Of a DNA stretch of 64,000 nt, positions 45,442 through 54,515 are shown in pieces. Origin of the DNA: an uncultured Caldimonas sp. (GTDB taxonomy: Bacteria; Pseudomonadota; Gammaproteobacteria; Burkholderiales; Burkholderiaceae); the NCBI RefSeq assembly GCF_946480305.1, contig NZ_CAMLJQ010000019.1, forward strand, positions 13,501 to 77,500, written 5' to 3'. Positions within the stretch are counted from its first letter, which is position 1. Each line of letters begins with the position of its first letter. The notes below the pieces were generated by a model. The model did not search any database, was not told the origin of the DNA, and saw only the letters and a program-made list of their open reading frames with translations. The translations under genes and the position numbers were made by a program.

Positions 45442-45529
45442 TGACGTGATCCAAAAATAATTCGTTTGCGGGCCATGGCGGCCGCGCAGAAACTGCGACC
45501 AATCGTCACAGTTCCTTCACGTGCCAGCC

Positions 45530-46363
45530 ATGCAAAGCCTCGCTTGCCCTCCCACCCGGGTTAACCCGCCCCTTCGGGCCGTTCACGCGCTCGACGCAGT
45601 CGATGCGCGCCTGATGATCCGCAGCGGCGAGTGGACGGGCCACACCAGCGGCCTGGCCACGCGCCACGTGCAGGGCAACGTGGTCGTGCTGCCCGCGTCC
45701 CATGCGCACGACTTCCTGCTGTACTGCCAGCGCAACCCACGGCCGTGTCCGCTGCTGGCCGTCTCGGAGACCGGCAGCCCGGCGCTGCCCGAACTCGGGG
45801 AAAACCTGGACATCCGCACCGACGTGCCGCTGTACCGTGTGTGGCGCCACGGGCAGTTGGTGGAAGAAGTGCGAGATGTCCGCTCTCTGTGGCGCGAAGA
45901 CCTCGTGACCTTCGTGCTCGGTTGTTCCTTTTCGTTCGAGCATGCCTTGCTCGACGCGGGCGTGCCCCTGCGCCACGTGGCGCAGTCGCGCAACGTCGCG
46001 ATGTTCCGCACGAGCATCGCCACCGAAGCAGCCGGTCCCTTCGCGGGCCCGATGGTCGTGACCATGCGGCCATTCAAGCCCGCCGATGCGATCCGTGCGG
46101 TGCAGATCACTTCACGCTTTCCTGGCGTGCACGGCGCCCCGGTGCACATCGGCAAGCCGGAGTTGATCGGCATCCGCGACATCACCCAACCGGACTACGG
46201 CGATCCGGTGGAACTTCTCGACGACGAGTTGCCGGTGTTCTGGGCCTGCGGCGTCACCCCGCAAGCGGCGGTGATGGAGGCACGGCCCAGTTTCTGCATC
46301 ACCCACGCGCCAGGGGCGATGCTGATCACCGACCTTCTCAACTATCAACTCGCCACTCTTTGA
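45530..46363 (+). CDS. Putative hydro-lyase, DUF1445 (D-glutamate cyclase-like)
   Basis: A 277-residue protein of the YcsI/DUF1445 family, related to the mammalian D-glutamate cyclase that turns D-glutamate into 5-oxoproline. The blocks [46 protein letters not shown] and [12 protein letters not shown] are typical. ATG 45530 is used; a GTG nine bases upstream is possible, and neither has a clear ribosome site. It precedes the TRAP genes by 16 bases. Association with an uptake system suggests catabolism of the imported acid. Confidence 0.85.
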   Translation: MQSLACPPTRVNPPLRAVHALDAVDARLMIRSGEWTGHTSGLATRHVQGNVVVLPASHAHDFLLYCQRNPRPCPLLAVSETGSPALPELGENLDIRTDVPLYRVWRHGQLVEEVRDVRSLWREDLVTFVLGCSFSFEHALLDAGVPLRHVAQSRNVAMFRTSIATEAAGPFAGPMVVTMRPFKPADAIRAVQITSRFPGVHGAPVHIGKPELIGIRDITQPDYGDPVELLDDELPVFWACGVTPQAAVMEARPSFCITHAPGAMLITDLLNYQLATL

Positions 46364-46379
46364 ACCGAAGGAGACACAC

Positions 46380-47429
46380 ATGAAGCTGAAGCATTTGCTG
46401 GTGGGGGCATGCCTGGTCGCAACCGGCATGACGGGAGCGATCGCCCAGAGCCTGCCCAAGACGCACCTGCGGGTGGTCGGCAGCATCTCGACCTTGCCGC
46501 AGTACAAGGACTTCGAGCAGCCGTTCTGGACCAAGGAACTGGCCGAGCGTTCGGGCGGGGCCGTCACCGGTGAGATCCGCGGCTTCAACGAGATGGGGCT
46601 CAAGGGGCCCGAGGTGCTGCGGATGATGGGCATGGGCGCGATGGAGGTCGGTGCCACGTCGCTGTTCTACCTGGCAGCCGACGATCCCATCAACGAGATG
46701 ATCGACATCGCCGGCATGCTGCCCGACGTGCAGAGCGCCCGCAAGGCGACCGATGCGAGCAAGCCGGTGTACGAAAAGCTGTTCCGCGAGAAGTTCGGCG
46801 TCGAACTGCTCGGCTTCGGCACCTACCCGGGCCAGGTGGTGTACTGCAACGCCGAACTCAAGGGCCTGGCCGACCTCAAGGGCAAGAAGGTGCGCGTTGC
46901 CGGCCGCTCGCAATCGGAGCTGATCGAGGCGCTGGGCGCCACGCCCGTCACGATGGCGTTCGGTGAGGTCGTGCCGGCGATGCAGAACAAGACGGTCGAC
47001 TGCGCCGTCACCGGCACGCTCTCGGGCAACCTGGCCAAGTGGCACGAGGTGGCGACCCACATGATCGCCACCCCGATCAGCTGGGGGCAGATCGTCTACG
47101 CGGTCAATGCCAAGACGTGGGCCCGCATGGACCCCAAGGTGCGCGAGTTCATCGATGCCGAGGTCAAGCGCCTCGAGAAGAACGTGTGGGACGCAGCGGC
47201 GCAATTCACCGAGCAGGGCTACGCCTGCAACGCCGGGCGGCCGGACTGCAAGCTCGGCACGCCGGGCAAGATGACGCTGGTTCAGCTGTCGAAAGCCGAC
47301 CGCGAGCAGCTGCAGAAGGTCGTCAAAGACGTGATGCTGCCGAAGTGGGCTGCCCGCTGCTCGGCCGAGTGCGTGAGCGAATTCAACGCCACGGTCGGCA
47401 AGACGATGAACCTGACGGCGAGCAAGTAA
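46380..47429 (+). CDS. dctP: TRAP transporter substrate-binding protein (DctP family), copy 1
   Basis: A 349-residue periplasmic binding protein. The signal peptide ends ...MTGAIAQSLP (about residue 22). The TRAP-type core has RVAGRSQSELIEALGATPV and the MQNKTVDCAVTG block with conserved Arg for carboxylates. GAAGGAG precedes ATG 46380. With the permease subunits it imports an organic acid with a sodium gradient. A second binding protein (49517-50527) is in the same operon and is only distantly like it. Substrate unknown. Confidence 0.92.
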   Translation: MKLKHLLVGACLVATGMTGAIAQSLPKTHLRVVGSISTLPQYKDFEQPFWTKELAERSGGAVTGEIRGFNEMGLKGPEVLRMMGMGAMEVGATSLFYLAADDPINEMIDIAGMLPDVQSARKATDASKPVYEKLFREKFGVELLGFGTYPGQVVYCNAELKGLADLKGKKVRVAGRSQSELIEALGATPVTMAFGEVVPAMQNKTVDCAVTGTLSGNLAKWHEVATHMIATPISWGQIVYAVNAKTWARMDPKVREFIDAEVKRLEKNVWDAAAQFTEQGYACNAGRPDCKLGTPGKMTLVQLSKADREQLQKVVKDVMLPKWAARCSAECVSEFNATVGKTMNLTASK

Positions 47430-47495
47430 GCAAAGAGGGGCACCCGAGGGGCCGCTCGCCGGCTCCCGCGGTGCTGCCGAGAGAGGTGCAGGACC

Positions 47496-48125
47496 ATGAA
47501 ACAAGATCTTTTGGCATCGGCGCTGGCGGTCGCCGAGCGTATCGCGACCGTCGCGATCCGCACCGGCGGCTGCGTGATGCTCGCGGCCGCACTGCTGGTG
47601 GCGCTCGACGTCACGGTACGCAAGCTCTTCAACGTCACGCTCGGCGGTGCCGACGAGCTGGCGGGCTACGCGTTCGCGATCGCGACCTCATGGTCCTTCG
47701 CGTTCGTGCTGATCAAGCGCGGCAACGTGCGCATCGACGCGCTGTACATGCACCTGCCCAAGCGGCTGTGCGCGGTGCTCGACTTCCTCGCGGTGCTGGC
47801 ACTCGGCACCTTCGCGATCGTGCTGACCCGCCATGCCTATGAGGTGATGGCGTTCTCGTGGTCGTTGAACGCGCGGTCCAACTCGTCGTTGCAGATTCCG
47901 CTGTGGCTGCCCCAGGCCGCGTGGTGGGCAGGGCTGGCGCTGTACGTCGTCACGCTGGCCTTGCTGCTGCTGCGCTCGGCCAGCCTGCTGCTCACCGGGC
48001 GGTTCGAGGAGGTGCATGCGATGCTCGGTGCCCGCACCACCGAGGAGGAGGCCGCGGACGAGGCCACCCAGGCCCGCGAACGCGACCTGCAGCACGCCAC
48101 GCACCTTGCGGGAGTTCAATCATGA
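47496..48125 (+). CDS. dctQ: TRAP transporter small permease (DctQ)
   Basis: 209 residues with four membrane spans (AAALLVALDVTVRKLFNVTLGGADELAGYAFAIATSW; AVLDFLAVLALGTFAIVL; QAAWWAGLALYVVTLALLLL). The VRKLFNVTLGGADELAGYA segment is typical of DctQ. It ends four bases into the next gene (ATGA overlap), so it is coupled to dctM. Confidence 0.93.
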   Translation: MKQDLLASALAVAERIATVAIRTGGCVMLAAALLVALDVTVRKLFNVTLGGADELAGYAFAIATSWSFAFVLIKRGNVRIDALYMHLPKRLCAVLDFLAVLALGTFAIVLTRHAYEVMAFSWSLNARSNSSLQIPLWLPQAAWWAGLALYVVTLALLLLRSASLLLTGRFEEVHAMLGARTTEEEAADEATQARERDLQHATHLAGVQS

Positions 48126-49411
48126 TCGGCGTCGCCCTGACCCTGATGCTGGTGCTGATGGCGCTGGCCATCCCGGTGGCGGCCTCGCTCGGCACGCTGG
48201 GCCTCGCGCTCGACCAGCTCTACGGCTTCCTGCCGCTGTCGCGCGCGATCGGCGAGATCTCGTGGAACGCGAGCACGGAGTTCCTGCTGGTCTCGCTGCC
48301 GCTGTTCATCATGCTGGGCGAGATCCTGCTGCGCGCCGGCATCGCCGAGAAGATGTACGCCGCGCTCGTGAAGTGGATGAACTGGCTGCCCGGCGGCTTG
48401 ATGCATTCCAACATCGCCTCGTGCGGGCTGTTCGCGGCCACCTCGGGCTCCAGCGTGGCCACCGCCGCGACGGTCGGCACCGTGGCGCTGCCGCAGGCGC
48501 GCCGCTACGGCTACAACGAGCGCTTGTTCCTCGGCACGCTGGCGGCCGGCGGCACGCTCGGCATCCTGATCCCGCCGTCGATCAACATGATCATCTACGC
48601 GGTGCTGACCAACACCTCGGTGCCCAAGCTGTACCTGGCCGGCATCTTCCCGGGCCTGCTGCTGATGACCTTGTTCAGCCTGGTCGTCATCGGGGCCTGC
48701 GTGCTGCGCCCCGCCTGGGGCGGGCAGCGGCAGGTCTCGAGCTGGGCCGAGCGCATCGCGAGCCTGGTGCACCTGGTGCCGCCGCTCGGCATCTTCGGCG
48801 TGGTGGTCGGCTCCATCTATGCGGGCATCGCCACACCTACCGAGGCGGCCTCGCTCGGCGTCGTGGCCGGTCTGGCCCTGGCCGCCTGGAGCCGCCGCCT
48901 GAACTGGAAGATGCTGATGGAATGCATGGAGGGCACGATGCGCTCCACCGGCATGGTGATGCTGATCATCGTGGCGGCGTATTTCCTCAACTTCGTGATG
49001 TCGTCGATCGGCCTGACCGACCGGATCACGCAGTTCATGCAGGGGCTGGGCTGGTCGCCGATGATGATGATGCTCGCGGTGGTGGTGTTCTATCTGATCC
49101 TCGGCTGCTTCATGGAAACGCTCGCGATGATGATCACCACCATCCCGATCATTGCGCCGGTCATGTTCAGCCTGGGCTTCGATCCGGTGTGGTTCGGCAT
49201 CGTCGTCATCGTGCTCGTCGAAGCGGCGCTGATCACGCCGCCCGTGGGGCTCAACCTGTTCGTCGTGCAGAACCTGCGCAAGGGGGGCTCGATGAACGAC
49301 GTGATTGCCGGTGCGCTACCGTTCGTCGCGGCCATGTTCCTGCTGCTCGCGTTGCTGGCGGTGTTCCCGCAGCTCGCCACCTGGCTGCCGTCGGTGGTGA
49401 GCGCCACTTAG
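48122..49411 (+). CDS. dctM: TRAP transporter large permease (DctM)
   Basis: 429 residues and about twelve membrane spans, the transport-catalysing subunit. SGSSVATAATVGTVALPQARRYGYNERL and LAAGGTLGILIPPSINMIIYAVLT are the family blocks. ATG 48122 overlaps dctQ. It is followed after 105 bases by a second binding-protein gene, not by another permease. Confidence 0.95.
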   Translation: MIGVALTLMLVLMALAIPVAASLGTLGLALDQLYGFLPLSRAIGEISWNASTEFLLVSLPLFIMLGEILLRAGIAEKMYAALVKWMNWLPGGLMHSNIASCGLFAATSGSSVATAATVGTVALPQARRYGYNERLFLGTLAAGGTLGILIPPSINMIIYAVLTNTSVPKLYLAGIFPGLLLMTLFSLVVIGACVLRPAWGGQRQVSSWAERIASLVHLVPPLGIFGVVVGSIYAGIATPTEAASLGVVAGLALAAWSRRLNWKMLMECMEGTMRSTGMVMLIIVAAYFLNFVMSSIGLTDRITQFMQGLGWSPMMMMLAVVVFYLILGCFMETLAMMITTIPIIAPVMFSLGFDPVWFGIVVIVLVEAALITPPVGLNLFVVQNLRKGGSMNDVIAGALPFVAAMFLLLALLAVFPQLATWLPSVVSAT

Positions 49412-49516
49412 GTCAGCAAACCGCTCCCTGTTCCGTTTCCTCGTCCCGCTCGCCGCCACCGCGGCGGCGTGGGGATGGGTCCGCCTGTCGATTCGTTGGT
49501 TGTACGGAGGTGCGAG

Positions 49517-50527
49517 ATGAAACCCAAGTGTTGGCGCTGGATGGCCGCGATCGCGATGGCGGCGACCTGCATGCAGGGGGCCTGGGCGCAGGCTGAATGG
49601 AAGGCGGCCACGAGCTACAGCGCCAGCTCCTTCCAGACCGAGAACATCCGCCTGTTCGCGCAGGACGTGCAGGCCGCCACGGCAGGCAGGGTGCGCATCG
49701 CGGTGCATCCCGCCAACTCGCTCGTGCCGTCCGCGCAGATCCGCGCCGAGGTGGAGGCGGGCAACGTGCAGGCGGGCGAGGTGATCATGTCGTCGCTCGC
49801 CGCGCAGATGCCGCTGGCCGAGGCCGACAGCGTGCCCTTCATCGTCGGCTCGTATGCCGACGCGCAGCGGCTGTGGAAGTACCAGCGCCCGCTGATCGAG
49901 AAGGAATTCGAGCGCCGCGGGCTGGCGGTGCTCTACGCCGTGCCGTGGCCGGCGCAGGGCCTGTACACCCGGCAGCCGGTGCGCACCACGCGCGACCTCA
50001 AGGGCCTGAACATGCGCACCTACAACGCCACGACGGAGCGCATCGCCGAGCTGGTCGGTGCCCGGCCGGTCGACGTGCCGATGACCGACGTGGGCCGGGC
50101 GCTCGCGCAAGGGCGCTTCGACGCGATGGTCACCTCCAGCGTCACCGGCGCGGAGAACAAGGTCTCGGCGCACCTGAAGTACTTCTATGCGATCTACGCG
50201 TGGATGCCCAAGAACGTCGTGTTCGTGAACCGCCGCGCGTACGAGGCGCTGCCTCCGGTCGACCGTGAGGCGTTGCACCGTGCCGCCGAGGCGGCCGAGG
50301 CGCGCGGCTGGGCCATGAGCGAAGCGGCCGACCGCCAGGCCCTGGCGCAGCTGGTGAAAGAGGGCATGACGGTCGAGCCGACGCCGCTGGAGCTGCGGCA
50401 GGAGCTGCGCCGCCATGGCGAGCGCTTTTCGCTGGAGTGGCTGCGCAAGGTGCCCAAGGAGGCCAACCTGCTGTTCGTGCCTTACTTCACCGGGCACGTG
50501 GCGCTGCCGGGAGACACCGCACGTTGA
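49517..50527 (+). CDS. dctP: TRAP transporter substrate-binding protein (DctP family), copy 2
   Basis: A 336-residue protein with a signal peptide ending ...QGAWAQAEW and the TRAP core (VEAGNVQAGEVIMSSLAAQMPLAEADSVPF, LKGLNMRTYNATTERIAELVGARPV). ACGGAGG lies just upstream of ATG 49517. It differs strongly from copy 1, so the two may offer different ligands to the one permease, or have specialised separately. Substrate unknown. Confidence 0.9.
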   Translation: MKPKCWRWMAAIAMAATCMQGAWAQAEWKAATSYSASSFQTENIRLFAQDVQAATAGRVRIAVHPANSLVPSAQIRAEVEAGNVQAGEVIMSSLAAQMPLAEADSVPFIVGSYADAQRLWKYQRPLIEKEFERRGLAVLYAVPWPAQGLYTRQPVRTTRDLKGLNMRTYNATTERIAELVGARPVDVPMTDVGRALAQGRFDAMVTSSVTGAENKVSAHLKYFYAIYAWMPKNVVFVNRRAYEALPPVDREALHRAAEAAEARGWAMSEAADRQALAQLVKEGMTVEPTPLELRQELRRHGERFSLEWLRKVPKEANLLFVPYFTGHVALPGDTAR

Positions 50528-50540
50528 GGAGCCCGCACCG

Positions 50541-50762
50541 ATGAGGAACGAAAACCACCTTGAGCCCACCTTGCGATCCGGCCGGCTGCTGCTGCGGCTG
50601 CCGGCCGAGCTGCACACCCGCGCCGCCGAGCAGGCTGCCGCGCGCGGCATGAGCCTGAACCGCTGGTTGCTGGATATGCTCGCGGTGTCGCTGGCCGACC
50701 CGGCCCGCGATGCCGTGCGAGACACGGGCCGATCCGCCTCACGCCGCCCCCACACGCGATGA
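50541..50762 (+). CDS. Small ribbon-helix-helix (HicB/Arc-type) protein
   Basis: A 73-residue basic protein with LRLPAELHTRAAEQAAARGMSLNRWLLDML, the fold of Arc/MetJ-type DNA-binding dimers and HicB-like antitoxins. No toxin gene is beside it, so it is probably an orphan regulator or remnant. ATG 50541 has GAGGAG upstream. It overlaps the next gene by four bases. Confidence 0.72.
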   Translation: MRNENHLEPTLRSGRLLLRLPAELHTRAAEQAAARGMSLNRWLLDMLAVSLADPARDAVRDTGRSASRRPHTR

Positions 50763-51289
50763 CCGTCCTCACCCCCGAAGCCACGCTGCGCACCTACATC
50801 CATGCAAAGGACGAGAACCGCCCGCACCTCATGGCGCGGGCCTTCTCGCCGGACGCCCACCTGGTGGTGCAGCTGCGCACCAACAACATTGCCTTCCCGT
50901 CGTGCACGCGCGGCCGCGGCCGCATCGCCGACGTGCTCGTCAGCAGCTTCGCGCTCGCCTACGAGAACATCTACACCTTCTGCATGGACCGGCCGCCGCC
51001 GCACGCGGACACCTTTTCGTGCAACTGGATGGTGGCCATGTCCGAGAAAGGCACCGGCCGCCCACGCGTGGGGTGTGGCCGCTACGACTGGGAGTTCGAG
51101 GCCGGGACCGGCCTCGCGGCGCGGCTCGGCATCGCGATCGAGGCGATGGAGATCCTGCCGCCGACCGAGGCAGACGCCGTGTTCGCGTGGGTGGAGCCGC
51201 TGGCCTATCCGTGGGCCGACGCCGGGCAGGTTTGCGCCTCGGCGCCCGAGCTGCCCTCGCTGAAGCCCGTGCTCGACTACCTGCGATAG
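50759..51289 (+). CDS. NTF2/SnoaL-like domain protein
   Basis: A 176-residue soluble protein starting MTVLTPEATLRTYIHAKDENRPHLMARAF, with a beta-rich body and Cys (CTRGRGRI, FCMDRP, CGRYDW). The overall pattern looks like the SnoaL/NTF2 fold often found as a small hydrolase or isomerase. ATG 50759 overlaps the RHH gene stop by four bases. It is the last gene of the LysR-TRAP group. The function is not known. Confidence 0.7.
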   Translation: MTVLTPEATLRTYIHAKDENRPHLMARAFSPDAHLVVQLRTNNIAFPSCTRGRGRIADVLVSSFALAYENIYTFCMDRPPPHADTFSCNWMVAMSEKGTGRPRVGCGRYDWEFEAGTGLAARLGIAIEAMEILPPTEADAVFAWVEPLAYPWADAGQVCASAPELPSLKPVLDYLR

Positions 51290-51315
51290 GCGTGCGTAGG
51301 CGTGCGCAGGCGGCG

Positions 51316-51828
51316 TCAGCGCTGCGGCAACTCCAGCGCCGTGAGCCACAGCCGCAGGTCGAATTCGAGCTGGTGGTAGTCGGGCTCCATGTGCACGCAC
51401 AAGGCATAGAAGGCCTTGTCGTGCTCGCGCTCCTTCAGGTGCGCGAGTTCGTGCACGACGATCATGCGCAGGAAGTCCGCCGGCGCGTCCTTGAACAGCG
51501 AAGCGATCCGGATCTCGCGCTTGGCCTTGAGCTGCCCGCCCTGCACGCGCGAGACGGCGGTGTGCGTGCCCAGCGCGTTCCTGACGACGTGCAGCTTCGG
51601 GTCGAACACCACCTTGGCCAGCGGCGGCGCGCTCTTCATGTGGCGAGCCTTCATCTCGCAGACGTAGTCGTACAGCGCGCGTTCGTTGCGCACGGCCGAA
51701 GGCTCCGGGTGCCGACGCGCCACCACGTCGGCGAGACGGCCCGCCTCGATCAGCGCCTCCACCTCGGCCAGCAGTGCGGGCGGGTATCCCTGCAGGTACT
51801 TCAGCTTCACGGCGCGTACGGCCTTCAC
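51316..51828 (-). CDS. YgjP/SprT-like zinc metallopeptidase (DUF45)
   Basis: 170 residues from a GTG at 51828. The zinc motif VHELAHLKEREH (HExxH with a third His six residues later, around residue 125-136) is typical of the YgjP-like domain. GTG overlaps the RIO kinase stop by four bases (GTGA), so it is coupled to that gene. No export signal; cytosolic. Natural substrate unknown. Confidence 0.85.
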   Translation of the reverse strand: MKAVRAVKLKYLQGYPPALLAEVEALIEAGRLADVVARRHPEPSAVRNERALYDYVCEMKARHMKSAPPLAKVVFDPKLHVVRNALGTHTAVSRVQGGQLKAKREIRIASLFKDAPADFLRMIVVHELAHLKEREHDKAFYALCVHMEPDYHQLEFDLRLWLTALELPQR

Positions 51829-52664
51829 CCCATGCGTTGCAGCCGCGCCGCCTCTTCCAGCCGCGCGTCCTCGATCTCGCGCAGCACGGCCGTCAGGTCC
51901 ACGGCACCCGGTGGCGGTTCGTAGCGGCCGGTCAGTGCCATGCCGGGCGTGAGCAGTCCGCCGGCATAGAGCGACCAGATCTCCGGGCCGTATCGGGTGG
52001 CGAGCAGGGCGGGCGCAAACCGGCCGAAGAAGTTGCGCAGGTTGTCGACGTCGCGGATCAGCATGCGCGGCGCGTGGTTGTTGCCGGCCGCGTCGACGGC
52101 CTGCGGCAGGTCGATGATCACCGGCCCGTCGGCTGCCAGCAGGATGTTGAACTCCGACAGGTCGGCGTGGATCACGCCGGCGCACAGCATGCGCACCACC
52201 TCGCCGATCAGCGTGGCATGGTGCTGCTCGGCCTCCGCCGCGCTGAAGCTCAGGTCGTTCAGGCGCGGCGCCGCGTCGCCATGCGCGTCGGTCACCAGCT
52301 CCATCAGCAGCACGCCGTCCAGGAAGTTGCCCGGCCGCGGCACCCGAACGCCGGCGGCCGCCAGGCGGTACAGCGCGTCCACCTCGGCGCTCTGCCACGC
52401 CGCTTCCTGCTGCTGACGCCCGAACGCCGTCCCCTTGGCCATCGCGCGCGCCTGCCGGCTGTTGCGCACCTTGCGGTTCTCGGTGTAGTCCACCGCCTGG
52501 CGGAAGCTGCGCTTGTGCGATTCCTTGTAGACCTTGGCTGCACGTGTCTCGTCGCCGCACCGCACGACGTAGACGTCGGCTTCCTTGCCGCTCTTGAGCT
52601 GGCGCACGACGCTGTCGATGAGGCCTTCGGCGACCAGCGTCTGCAGACGGGCAGGGATTTTCAT
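51825..52664 (-). CDS. RIO1-type serine protein kinase
   Basis: 279 residues. The compact RIO kinase core is seen: KEADVYVVRCGDETRAAKVYKE (nucleotide lobe), catalytic HADLSEFNILL and metal loop VIIDLPQAVD. In archaea and eukaryotes RIO kinases mature small ribosomal subunits; bacterial members are less well known. It is coupled to the metallopeptidase gene downstream. Confidence 0.92.
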   Translation of the reverse strand: MKIPARLQTLVAEGLIDSVVRQLKSGKEADVYVVRCGDETRAAKVYKESHKRSFRQAVDYTENRKVRNSRQARAMAKGTAFGRQQQEAAWQSAEVDALYRLAAAGVRVPRPGNFLDGVLLMELVTDAHGDAAPRLNDLSFSAAEAEQHHATLIGEVVRMLCAGVIHADLSEFNILLAADGPVIIDLPQAVDAAGNNHAPRMLIRDVDNLRNFFGRFAPALLATRYGPEIWSLYAGGLLTPGMALTGRYEPPPGAVDLTAVLREIEDARLEEAARLQRMG

Positions 52665-52733
52665 CGCCCGATTGTGGCCGGTTTCGCCACGCCGCCGCCG
52701 CTGCAGGCGGGCGCAACGCGGTGCGAACAGGTA

Positions 52734-53633
52734 CTAGTCGGCGCAGGCCGACATCAGCGGTACCGGCTCGTCGCCACCTTTCAGGAACACCTTTTCACCG
52801 GCGGCACATGCAGTGCGGATCGCGTCCATGCGATTCAACAGATCGTCGAGGTGGTCGTCGTTGATGGTCCGGCTCGGAGCCGAGATGCACACCGGCTGCT
52901 GCAGCACGGCGCACAGCGTGGCGGCGGCCGCACCTTGCAGCGTGGTGATGTCGCCCCGCTTCGAGACCTTTTCGTCGCCCACCGAACACCCCATCAGGAA
53001 GAGGTGGAAGTAGCCCGTCGGGGCAAGGTCCACGTAGGGTTGGATCGACGCGAACGCGCCGGTCCACAGGTCGAGGTTCTTCGTGTTCAGGTCGCGGATC
53101 CGGTTGGGTTCGGGCATCTCGCCCTGGCTGCGCTTGTCGAGGCCGAAGACCTCGCGGATGTTCTTGCGAGCTTCATACCGCTTGTGCCCATAGGGCTTGG
53201 GCTGCCCGATGCCGATCTTGCCGAGCCCGAGGTTGACCGAGCCCGGCAGTCCATGCCCGTAGACGATCAAGCTCTCGAAACGGTCGGCCACGTTGGCGAG
53301 GCCATAGGCCGCCATGTACTTCATCAGCGAGTTCAGCGAACTGGCCATCGACACCCGCAGGTTCGGGTACCGGCGTGCCGAGAGCAGCTTCAGCACGTAG
53401 TCGCGGTTGCCGATGGTGTCGTCGACCATCAACCGGGCAACGCCCTCCGGCAGGTTCGCCGCCCGGTAAGCGTATTTGTTGTTGCTGCTGAGCGCGTACT
53501 TCGAGGCGTCCTGCGTGGTCTTGCTCACGTGCTTCAGCGGGTCGAGATCCTGCTTGCGCGTGACGACGCCGCGTACCTTGGGGCCCAGCACGCCCAACGG
53601 GTTTTCAATGGCAAGAAAGGTCAGGTCGGGCAT
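52734..53633 (-). CDS. Hypothetical protein with caspase-like His/Cys dyad (DUF4347-like)
   Basis: A 299-residue protein. Residue His127 lies in IVYGHGLPGSVNLGLG and Cys216 in LFLMGCSVGD, followed by a small-residue run TLQGAAAATLCAVL and ISAPSRTI. A His-Gly followed about 90 residues later by Gly-Cys-Ser is the dyad pattern of clan CD (caspase/gingipain) peptidases and of DUF4347 domains. There is no signal peptide. ATG 53633 starts MPDLTFLAIE; the frame is open further, to 53684, without a better start. No partner gene is evident. Peptidase activity is a guess. Confidence 0.65.
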   Translation of the reverse strand: MPDLTFLAIENPLGVLGPKVRGVVTRKQDLDPLKHVSKTTQDASKYALSSNNKYAYRAANLPEGVARLMVDDTIGNRDYVLKLLSARRYPNLRVSMASSLNSLMKYMAAYGLANVADRFESLIVYGHGLPGSVNLGLGKIGIGQPKPYGHKRYEARKNIREVFGLDKRSQGEMPEPNRIRDLNTKNLDLWTGAFASIQPYVDLAPTGYFHLFLMGCSVGDEKVSKRGDITTLQGAAAATLCAVLQQPVCISAPSRTINDDHLDDLLNRMDAIRTACAAGEKVFLKGGDEPVPLMSACAD

Positions 53634-53717
53634 GCACGGCTCCAGGGTCGGGCGAGGTCGGGTGCGCAGCCTAGGGCTTCGCACCGGCCCACGACACTGG
53701 CAGACCTGACAGCAGGC

Positions 53718-54479
53718 TCAGAGCGCCAATGCGTCGTAGCCCGTCTTCAGGATGAGCGCGCCGACCACCACCATGAACACCACGCGCACGAAGCCCGCGC
53801 CGTGCTTCAGCGCGAGCCGCGTGCCGAGCAGGCTGCCGATCACGTTGGCAATGGCCATCGCCAGCGCGAAGTGCCACCAGATGTGGCCCTTGGCGATGAA
53901 CAGCGCCAGCGCCGACAGGTTGGTGGCCGTGTTCAACAGCTTCGCGCTGGCCGAGGCGTGCAGGAAGTCGTAACCCAGCACGCGCACGAACAGGAACACG
54001 AAGAAGCTGCCGGTGCCGGGTCCGAAGAAGCCGTCGTAGAAGCCGATCACCAGCCCGATGGCCGAGGCCACCAGCGCTTCGGTGCGGCCGGTGAAGCGCC
54101 GCGCATGGTCGCGCCCCATGTCCTTCTTGACCAGCGTATAGAGAAACACCGCCAGCAGGATGAGCGGCAACGCCTTGCGCAAGCCGGTGGGCGGCACCAT
54201 CGTCACGGTCCATGCGCCGAGCGCGCTGCCCACGAGGGCCGCAGCCGCCGCCGGCAGCAGGGCCGACCACACCATCTGCACACGCCGCGCGAACTGCACC
54301 GTGGCCCATGCGGTGCCCCACACCGCGGCGCCCTTGTTGGTGCCGAACAGCGTGGCCGGCGGCGCTGCGGGGAACATCGTGAACATGGCCGGGATGAGGA
54401 TCAACCCGCCGCCACCGACGATGGAATCGATGAAGCCGGCAAACAGCGAAGCGAGCGTGACGACCGCGAGTTCGAGCAT
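53718..54479 (-). CDS. TSUP family permease (TauE/SafE-like)
   Basis: A 253-residue membrane protein with about eight spans. SLFAGFIDSIVGGGGLILIPAMF and the second repeat YDGFFGPGTGSFFVFLFV are the paired TauE signatures. Transports sulfite, sulfoacetate or related anions; the substrate is unknown. ATG 54479 (MLELAVV) begins the first span; a frame to 54536 exists but its start would lie inside a hairpin. A minus-strand terminator-like hairpin is 37-69 bases upstream of ATG 54479. Confidence 0.88.
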   Translation of the reverse strand: MLELAVVTLASLFAGFIDSIVGGGGLILIPAMFTMFPAAPPATLFGTNKGAAVWGTAWATVQFARRVQMVWSALLPAAAAALVGSALGAWTVTMVPPTGLRKALPLILLAVFLYTLVKKDMGRDHARRFTGRTEALVASAIGLVIGFYDGFFGPGTGSFFVFLFVRVLGYDFLHASASAKLLNTATNLSALALFIAKGHIWWHFALAMAIANVIGSLLGTRLALKHGAGFVRVVFMVVVGALILKTGYDALAL

Positions 54480-54515
54480 GAGGGGAGGGAGATAAGACGC
54501 GGGGCGCGCGGCCCC

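Noticed and set aside
50541..50762. A HicAB-type toxin-antitoxin system
   Set aside because: Only the ribbon-helix-helix half is present; no HicA or other toxin gene is beside it.
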